DNA of 64,000 nucleotides. Source: Vulcanisaeta moutnovskia 768-28. GTDB lineage: Archaea > Thermoproteota > Thermoprotei > Thermoproteales > Thermocladiaceae. Below, piece after piece: positions 63,025 through 64,000 of the stretch. The notes beneath the pieces were generated by a model. The model was not told the origin of the DNA, made no database searches, and worked only from the letters and a program-made list of their open reading frames with translations. The first letter of the stretch is position 1, and every line of letters begins with the position of its first letter. The stretch covers positions 186,001-250,000 of the forward strand of contig NC_015151.1 in assembly GCF_000190315.1 (NCBI RefSeq), read 5' to 3'. A program made the translations under genes and the position numbers.

Positions 63025-64000
63025 CTAAATCAACCACCAGGGTCTTGACCAAAGAAATTCTTCAACAATAGCTCTCTCATTCAAACTGAAAATCTCTAAA
63101 TCACTAGGTGTCTTTAACTTCATATATTCAGCATTATTTAGGGAACTTCTTAGATGCCTTAACGATACGGTAGATACTAAATACCTTATTGCATTAACGG
63201 CATCAAAAAATCTCCTACTCCTAACCACAAACCATCGTGAACCCCTTATGAATGGGCCAATAATATTTTGTTCATTAATATACTTCTTAATGAACCTCTC
63301 GGCAGCATCTGAATTCACGGGAGGTCCTTCATGTAGTTCATATTGAGGAAGTTCTAATTCGTTGAAGGATATCATTAAGAGGATTATTGATTTATCGTCA
63401 CTCCATGCCATTGATCGGATAACCTTAAAATCGAGCTTCTTGAGATTCTTAGTTAATGAAGCCATTAATTTCTTAATTTCACCCCACACAATGTCTGGTG
63501 ATGTATTTGTTGGATATGGTATTTTTATTACGACCGTTGGAAGCACGAATGTGGGTTTCACTACCTTACGTGTTCTCATAAAGAACTCTACTCGTGGATT
63601 CCTAAGGAATTCTCGCGATGCAGCTATGGCCATAGCTAAAGTATCCCTGCTTATTGATGCCGCTGCATTACGATTAGGATCTACGGGGTCTATTATTATA
63701 ACAGGTGACTTGAATTTCTTTACCGCATCCTTCTCATTGTAAGTACTTGTCATGTCTATAAATACGTGCCTTACTGACCAATTACTGATAGCCCTTATTG
63801 TATCAAGAAATGAACCATAGTGTATCACTAGAAGTTCACTCACATAACCGCTAAAACCCTGTACCCTAATCTCAGCGCCATAAACACCCACCGATTTAAA
63901 GAAAGCCTTTAACAACCTAACATCAGTATTTCTCTGACCAAGTTTTTTATTCACAAAATCAGTGTGCAATGGGGTTCTATCGGCTGCAGTTAATGGCCGT
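63025..64000 (-). CDS. archaeal CCA tRNA nucleotidyltransferase, N-terminal part outside window
   Basis: The minus-strand frame is open from the right edge to the stop at 63025; the first codons in the window read RPLTAADRTPLHTDFVN, so the gene begins outside. The remaining 325 residues have the C-terminal archaeal CCA-enzyme pattern RLLKAFFKSVGVYGAEI, GFSGYVSELLVIHYGSF and IDPVDPNRNAAAS. It adds CCA to tRNA 3' ends, or repairs them, since the two tRNA-Ala genes here already encode CCA. The nucleotidyl-transfer Asp pair lies outside the window. Confidence 0.85.
   Translation of the reverse strand, partial: RPLTAADRTPLHTDFVNKKLGQRNTDVRLLKAFFKSVGVYGAEIRVQGFSGYVSELLVIHYGSFLDTIRAISNWSVRHVFIDMTSTYNEKDAVKKFKSPVIIIDPVDPNRNAAASISRDTLAMAIAASREFLRNPRVEFFMRTRKVVKPTFVLPTVVIKIPYPTNTSPDIVWGEIKKLMASLTKNLKKLDFKVIRSMAWSDDKSIILLMISFNELELPQYELHEGPPVNSDAAERFIKKYINEQNIIGPFIRGSRWFVVRSRRFFDAVNAIRYLVSTVSLRHLRSSLNNAEYMKLKTPSDLEIFSLNERAIVEEFLWSRPWWLI

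Overview
The window looks like a chromosomal segment of a hyperthermophilic crenarchaeon of the order Thermoproteales, probably near Vulcanisaeta, Caldivirga or Thermocladium. That placement is inference from gene content and style: eS26, aRF1, Trm112, a translin-family protein, an archaeal CCA-adding enzyme, isopentenyl phosphate kinase, a Hanks kinase with an FHA protein, and very compact A+T-rich DNA. Many genes have a TATA-like element centred 26-27 nt upstream of the start codon with no room for a leader, the signature of leaderless transcripts. I used that spacing, plus Shine-Dalgarno sites in operons, to correct a number of start codons.

Layout. 1-6.2 kb: HD phosphohydrolase (cut by the window edge), geranylgeranyl-reductase-like flavoprotein, TyrRS, DUF371, a CTP-dependent lipid kinase-like membrane protein, a diverged ketol-acid reductoisomerase and HemC. 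6.2-9.1 kb: an unrecognised membrane P-loop protein with its own HTH gene. 9.2-19 kb: housekeeping genes (asparaginase, MTA/SAH deaminase-like enzyme, Dph6, malate dehydrogenase, Sua5, Fe-S assembly factor) with small zinc, Roadblock and HTH proteins. 19-24.3 kb: isoprenoid genes (GGPP synthase, IPK, thiolase) and aRF1. 24.3-26.6 kb: two MoaD/ThiS-like proteins, DUF1641 and a sulfide:quinone oxidoreductase-like flavoprotein. 26.8 kb: a candidate C/D box sRNA. 26.9-35.7 kb: FtsX-type permease, MiaB-like enzyme, a large surface protein, a frame-split ModE-type regulator, GPN GTPase, MFS protein. 35.8 and 48.8 kb: two tRNA-Ala genes. 36-41.4 kb: CoA-transferase operon with a third MoaD-like protein, Nudix, acylphosphatase, transmembrane kinase and FHA protein. 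41.4-50.8 kb: eS26, AmrS-like radical SAM protein, Mo/W oxidoreductase, FAD oxidoreductase, amidohydrolase, GNAT, Clp1-like RNA kinase. 50.8-55.3 kb: glycerate kinase and translin sharing one promoter, then a decayed TnpB transposon next to an amino-acid permease remnant, then a SagB-type nitroreductase. 55.3-64 kb: possible ThermoDBP, DUF211 with a membrane partner, Trm112, SdhA, a coiled-coil/DUF373/tRNA methyltransferase cluster, hexulose-phosphate synthase, and the CCA-adding enzyme cut by the right edge.

Functionally the window is rich in tRNA and translation maturation (TyrRS, Sua5, MiaB-like, Trm11-like, Trm112, CCA enzyme, Dph6, aRF1), archaeal lipid synthesis and redox enzymes. The accessory part is small: the tnpB element at 52.9-54.5 kb and the permease it interrupts. 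No CRISPR array, rRNA or intact insertion sequence is visible. No stretch above 300 bases lacks a gene, relic or element; the largest plain gap (26634-26894) holds the sRNA candidate. The strongest leads for something undescribed are the membrane ATPase/HTH pair, the three MoaD-like proteins (two without a C-terminal Gly-Gly), the C/D sRNA, the split ModE gene, and the single palindromic TATA boxes that appear to serve divergent leaderless genes.
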